A DNA stretch of 64,000 nucleotides from CAYVOV01 sp964453525 (GTDB lineage Bacteria > Chloroflexota > Dehalococcoidia > Dehalococcoidales > UBA2162). The position numbers were made by a program, and so were the translations under genes. Of this stretch, positions 60,723 to 64,000 are shown one piece after another. The notes under the pieces were generated by a model, which saw nothing but the letters and a program-made list of their open reading frames with translations, did no database searches and was not told the origin of the DNA. The stretch spans positions 62,001 through 126,000 of the forward strand of contig CAYVOV010000003.1 in the NCBI GenBank assembly GCA_964453525.1, written 5' to 3'. The stretch's first letter is position 1. Every line of letters begins with the position of its first letter.

Positions 60723-60803
60723 CTGCCTTATCCTCCTTATAAATGAAGTTATTTATATAACCCTATCCCCCTGTATCCCCCTTCCCCTTGAAAAGGGCCT
60801 TGC

Positions 60804-60961
60804 CTGAAAAGTCATTCTGGAGTCCGCCTCTGGCGGACGAAGAATCTCAGGGTGGGGAGTCAAGGTAATCCCCTCCTCCCTGAGACCCTTCGCAGAGTTT
60901 ACACTGAGCGGAGCGAATGTGCCCGGGGTGACAGGAACACACGACTTTTAGGGCAAGACTC
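60804..60961. repeat. dispersed repeat R2, inverted copy
   Basis: Reverse complement of 56191-56344 with about five differences. The 408 bp gap 60723-61130 also holds CCCCCTTTTCAAAAGGGGG (60981-60999) and the CCCCTGTATCCCCCTTCCCC motif (60768-60787) that also stands at 55887-55906. No gene was seen in the gap. Confidence 0.85.
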
Positions 60962-61130
60962 TTTTAACTTCTCCCTTAATCCCCCTTTTCAAAAGGGGGA
61001 GGTTGGTTCTGGAATAGGGGCTTCTTTCCTCTTCCCGCCTGGATTTTTTCAGCCAGTAGGATGAGATGGCTGAACTTTTCCTGATTCATCACTCTCATTT
61101 TGACTTCGTATTTCTCATGATAAAAGATAT

Positions 61131-61787
61131 TTATTCATGTTTGCGGGCTACAATCCAGTGGAAGCATACCGGACGGCCGTGTTCCAGCTCATTTTCATCA
61201 GCGGTACTGATTATATTGAATCCTGCTTTCTTAACAAGGGCTTCGTTCCTGCTGCCATCGAAGTGGCTGAAGAACATCGGTGTACCAAGCCAGTCCTGCT
61301 CCACCGAATCCGGCAAATCACCGGCTCCCATAGTTGCCACAAGCATGCCGCCGGATCTTAATATACGGTAGATATCTGCAAGAAGTTGAAAGTGCTCATT
61401 TCGTGGCACGTGGGTAATGGAATAAAAAGCTGCCACAGCGTCGAAAGCGTTATCTTTGAAGCACAATCGGGTCATGTCGGCAAGTTCAAAGCTAGCTTCG
61501 GGAACATTTTTTATTGCCAGTAAAAGCTGCTCCTTTGAGATATCAACGCCCATCACGCTGAATTTTCCGGCAAGGTCTTTTGTCATAGGAATGCCCACCC
61601 CGCAGCCCAGTTCAAGTATCCGGGCACCCGCCGGCAGGCTATCGGTGAGTGTCTTCAGGTATTTATCCCGTACTGCCAGACCCATTGAATCTATAAGTTT
61701 CAAATAGTCATTGGTGATACTGTCGTATCCCCGCGCCACAATCTTCTTCGGATTCTCCAACAAATTCCCCCGTGATTGAGTATCCAC
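61131..61787 (-). CDS. SAM-dependent methyltransferase (3)
   Basis: 218 residues, class I fold: RILELGCGVGIPMTKDLAGK (motif I), VMGVDISKEQ (acidic residue), ADMTRLCFKDNAFDAVAAFY, LRSGGMLVATMGAG. It belongs to the widespread ubiE/COQ5-like group; the acceptor is unknown. It lies between repeat-filled space and the membrane protein gene, in the same direction as the cob genes. Confidence 0.85.
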   Translation of the reverse strand: MDTQSRGNLLENPKKIVARGYDSITNDYLKLIDSMGLAVRDKYLKTLTDSLPAGARILELGCGVGIPMTKDLAGKFSVMGVDISKEQLLLAIKNVPEASFELADMTRLCFKDNAFDAVAAFYSITHVPRNEHFQLLADIYRILRSGGMLVATMGAGDLPDSVEQDWLGTPMFFSHFDGSRNEALVKKAGFNIISTADENELEHGRPVCFHWIVARKHE

Positions 61788-61821
61788 ATATTCGTATTAA
61801 CGATATGCAGGCTACCCGGTT

Positions 61822-62154
61822 CTATACACTACCTTCGGCAGTGGCCTCCTGCTGAAGCTCAACCTTTATTCCGCCGGTCCATCTGGCGAAAAGATTATAA
61901 AGGGCAGCTGAGATAATGCCGCCTACGAAACCGAATACCCCATAAAAAACAGGGGCAATGATAATCACCAGACCGCTGAATATCCATTCAAAAGGCCCGT
62001 ATTTTTCACCAAACATTGTGCCTGCAGGCGTGAAACCGGATAATATGGAAAACCACCCTGCCATCCACAGCCCTACCAGCAGTCCTGCTATTGCCGATAA
62101 TATTCCCCACATAACACCGACCGATAGTACTCCGAATTTCTTTATCGTTACCAT
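61822..62154 (-). CDS. small membrane protein of unknown function
   Basis: 110 residues with three hydrophobic segments (LSVGVMWGILSAIAGLLVGL; IFSGLVIIIAPVFYGVFGFV; GGIISAALYNLFARW), similar to DUF3566-like or other small helical bundles, but no name can be given. AAGGAGG lies ten bases before the ATG. It is 34 bases upstream of the methyltransferase gene and 88 bases downstream of the PP-loop gene. Confidence 0.65.
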   Translation of the reverse strand: MVTIKKFGVLSVGVMWGILSAIAGLLVGLWMAGWFSILSGFTPAGTMFGEKYGPFEWIFSGLVIIIAPVFYGVFGFVGGIISAALYNLFARWTGGIKVELQQEATAEGSV

Positions 62155-62242
62155 TTCTGTCCACCCTCCTTGCTTTTATTGATAAGCAGGTGTGTCGGCT
62201 ATTATAGCCGGTATCACATTTGATGGCAAAACAGTAATGATA

Positions 62243-62920
62243 TTATTTATCTCTCAACTCGCACTTCGAGATATCAAGGAACCAGCGCCCGTCTCTGAGT
62301 GTCTTTTCTGCTTTTACAATTTCCAGGCGCTGTTTGAACAGCGGTCCGTCAATAACCAGGCTGTGGTATTCCCCATTTTCGCCGCAGAACGTTATATCCG
62401 CCGTTTCTCTGAGTTTTTCCAGGTCTTTGATGAAATCAAGGTCAACTTTCCTGCCCAGCCATTCCTCTCCGAGAATATCGGCCATGGTGGCGACCACTAC
62501 CGATTCAAACCCGAGCCCGATGAAGTTTCTCATTATCTTTTCCTGGTCCATTTCCCACAGTGGCAGGTGGGGAGTGATACCTGCTTCGGCGCAGACCCTG
62601 TCAATCCATTCCCGGTGGGCATTGAAGTCGATATCCCCGAAGATGCCATCATCAATCCCTTCCTCTTTGAATTTGCAGAGTATATTCTTGAAGTTTTCTT
62701 CGTAGTCATCGCTGCCGGTCGGCTGCTGCGCCAGGGGAATTCCTATCGCCTGTGCCTGAGTTTTTATCACCTCGGCTGATATTCCGTGGCTGCGGGAACG
62801 TTTGCCGTCCTCAGATACCGTGTTTGCAAGATACCGAGCTTCAAAGCCGTCTCTGATTGCCAGATAACCTGCTAGGCAGCTATCCTTTCCTCCGCTCCAT
62901 GATATAAAAACAGATTTCAA
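62243..62920 (-). CDS. PP-loop ATPase, diphthine-ammonia ligase family
   Basis: 225 residues. KSVFISWSGGKDSCLAGYLA is the PP-loop that activates a carbonyl by adenylylation. IFGDIDFNAHREWIDRVCAE, EMDQEKIMRNFIGLGFESV, and ENGEYHSLVIDGPLFK mark the archaeal Dph6/MJ0570-related family. Bacteria lack diphthamide, and such genes beside cobalamin genes are thought to act in amidation of corrinoids or other small molecules; that is inference. TTG start behind AAGGAGG, overlapping the phosphatase gene by four bases. Confidence 0.85.
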   Translation of the reverse strand: MKSVFISWSGGKDSCLAGYLAIRDGFEARYLANTVSEDGKRSRSHGISAEVIKTQAQAIGIPLAQQPTGSDDYEENFKNILCKFKEEGIDDGIFGDIDFNAHREWIDRVCAEAGITPHLPLWEMDQEKIMRNFIGLGFESVVVATMADILGEEWLGRKVDLDFIKDLEKLRETADITFCGENGEYHSLVIDGPLFKQRLEIVKAEKTLRDGRWFLDISKCELRDK

Positions 62921-63540
62921 TTCGGACCTCCTTTGTCTTTCAAATGCGATGTATCATTGAGCAGGCTGAGTATGGCTCGCTGCGGGTAGATATCGATAAT
63001 CGTCAGTGAAGCGTTATCGAAGCGGAACTTGGGCCAGTGCTCCTGGTCCATACCGAGTAACTGGCAGATAAGTGTCCTCAGCATTCCGCCGTGGGAAACA
63101 ATTAGTATAGTCTGGTCCGTGGAGTGATTATTCAGTTTCTCAAGGAACCTGCCTGCTCTATCAGATAAATCGCTGAAACTTTCACCGCCGGGAAAGCTCA
63201 GCATAGGGCTGTATTTGGCAATCATTTCGCTCAGCTCGGGATATTTTTCTGAAATTTCCTTGTAGGTCAGTCCCTCGGCTTCACCGTAATTGAGTTCTCG
63301 AATCTCAGGACAGGCTACGATTTCCAGTTCATGTGGAGAACAGATAACCTCGGTAGTGGTGATTGCCCTTTTAAGGTCGCTGCAATAAACGGCGTCGATC
63401 TTCTCTTCCGCCAGCCGGTCACGCAGCTCTTCCGCCTGCCGGTAGCCGTCGGCATTAAGGTCTATATCGCTCTGACCGGTGAACTTCCGCGTGACGTTGG
63501 TCTCGGTTATACCGTGGCGTACAAGAAACAGTCTTGACAA
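62917..63540 (-). CDS. histidine phosphatase family protein, alpha-ribazole phosphatase-like
   Basis: 207 residues. LVRHGITETNVTRKFTGQSD contains the catalytic RHG; AVYCSDLKRAITTTEVI, ELNYGEAEGLTYKEI, and LIVSHGGMLRTLICQLL carry the remaining active-site Arg, Glu and His. Position between cobS and the PP-loop gene in one operon points to CobC, which dephosphorylates alpha-ribazole phosphate. Phosphoglycerate mutase-like activity cannot be excluded. TTG start behind AGGAGG. Confidence 0.82.
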   Translation of the reverse strand: MSRLFLVRHGITETNVTRKFTGQSDIDLNADGYRQAEELRDRLAEEKIDAVYCSDLKRAITTTEVICSPHELEIVACPEIRELNYGEAEGLTYKEISEKYPELSEMIAKYSPMLSFPGGESFSDLSDRAGRFLEKLNNHSTDQTILIVSHGGMLRTLICQLLGMDQEHWPKFRFDNASLTIIDIYPQRAILSLLNDTSHLKDKGGPN

Positions 63541-63558
63541 ATTCTCCTCCTGACCCGG

Positions 63559-64000
63559 TTAAGTAAACCAGCCGATGTGGGCGAAGATGCTCATCAGGAC
63601 AAGCACTCCCACCTCGGCTATCTCATTTATTGCCCCGTAGGTATCGCCGGTTAGCCCGGTGAACTTTCGTTTGAAGTATGATGCCGTCAATATGATTATA
63701 ACCCAGATGGCAAGTATTACAACCGGCCCCGCCAGGAAAAAGTAAGTGACACCGCCGAGCCAGGCTGATAGTACCACCAGTGCCAGCGTTATTATGGTGG
63801 CGGCGACTAACTGCTGCCGGCCGGCGCTTTGCTTGAAGGCTTTTCCCAGCCCTTCCTGCCTGGCATAAGAGTAGGCGACGATGGCGTAGACCATTGCCCA
63901 GCGGCTGACAAGCGGCGTCAGCAGCAGGGCTGCCGGCACCAGGTTGCTGGGAATACCATTCAATGTAATATATTTAAACAGCAATACCAGAACAACACCA
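63559..64000 (-). CDS. cobS: adenosylcobinamide-GDP ribazoletransferase, 3' part
   Basis: The C-terminal 146 residues of CobS run out of the window; the full enzyme is about 250. GIPSNLVPAALLLTPLVSRW, a series of hydrophobic helices, and KFTGLTGDTYGAINEIAEVG with the conserved Asp are diagnostic. It joins the nucleotide loop to adenosylcobinamide-GDP at the membrane, the last step of cobalamin assembly. It is followed after 18 bases by the phosphatase gene, so it is first or early in this operon. Confidence 0.9.
   Translation of the reverse strand, partial: GVVLVLLFKYITLNGIPSNLVPAALLLTPLVSRWAMVYAIVAYSYARQEGLGKAFKQSAGRQQLVAATIITLALVVLSAWLGGVTYFFLAGPVVILAIWVIIILTASYFKRKFTGLTGDTYGAINEIAEVGVLVLMSIFAHIGWFT

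Noticed and set aside
1..64000. Reassigned genetic code (TGA as Trp)
   Set aside because: TGA ends several intact genes here, including grdB, and TGG is used normally for Trp, so TGA is recoded only at specific sites.

Overview
The window looks like a chromosomal segment of an anaerobic, uncultured Dehalococcoidia-type Chloroflexota. The pointers are a substrate-binding lipoprotein with a long poly-glutamate linker behind the lipobox, a LexA gene with a Gram-positive/Chloroflexota-type GAAC-N4-GTTC box, many PAS-rich kinases, cobalamin salvage genes, a tungsten aldehyde ferredoxin oxidoreductase and a mosaic of CaiB/BaiF, SDR and cupin genes. This assignment is inference; no rRNA or tRNA gene was found. 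Frequent TTG starts behind strong Shine-Dalgarno sequences are a feature of the segment.

Layout. 0-1 kb: two ABC ATPases, the first cut by the window edge and carrying an AbrB-like tail. 1-2.7 kb: an FAD oxidoreductase. 2.8-11.5 kb: two signalling operons, one with a PAS kinase and three response regulators, the other with a small HTH protein, a six-PAS NarL-type kinase and a LuxR regulator. 11.8-15.3 kb: a secreted protein, an NTF2-like protein and a MATE pump. 15.3-36.8 kb: a catabolic island, almost all on the minus strand. 37.2-46.3 kb: an ABC solute-binding lipoprotein, three SDRs, duplicated cupins and an aldehyde ferredoxin oxidoreductase, separated by repeats. 46.8-60 kb: housekeeping genes (lexA, class II aldolase, plsY, ilvE, mscS, dinB, tmk, rpsT, rel/spoT) with a frameshifted aldo/keto reductase. 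60-64 kb: cobalamin genes (cobU, a phosphatase, cobS) and small neighbours.

The most interesting part is 18.1-28.3 kb. Three genes are interrupted by an in-frame TGA. Two lie exactly where glycine/betaine/sarcosine reductase has selenocysteine (GrdA CFVU, GrdB STU). The third follows Val-Val-Trp in a long UGSC-superfamily-like protein, with a WUHGA motif instead of UGSC. Each TGA is followed by a hairpin that could be a bacterial SECIS. TGA is an ordinary stop elsewhere in the window. The operon reads grdE-grdB-grdC-trx-grdA-CoA-transferase-CoA-transferase. GrdD, which normally releases acetyl phosphate, is missing from the whole window. Two tandem class III CoA-transferases occupy the end of the operon, so the system may make or use acyl-CoA on a substrate other than glycine. 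Upstream in the same orientation are a group II cysteine desulfurase, a NifU-like scaffold lacking its third Cys, a split phenylphosphate-synthase-like dikinase, a HAD protein and a conserved unknown. No selA, selB, selD or tRNA-Sec lies in the window.

Intergenic space in the right half carries at least two dispersed repeat families: a 200-440 bp composite with GTTC/GAAC ends, and a roughly 155 bp element present as two near-identical inverted copies 4.6 kb apart. Several perfect or near-perfect hairpins also occur there.
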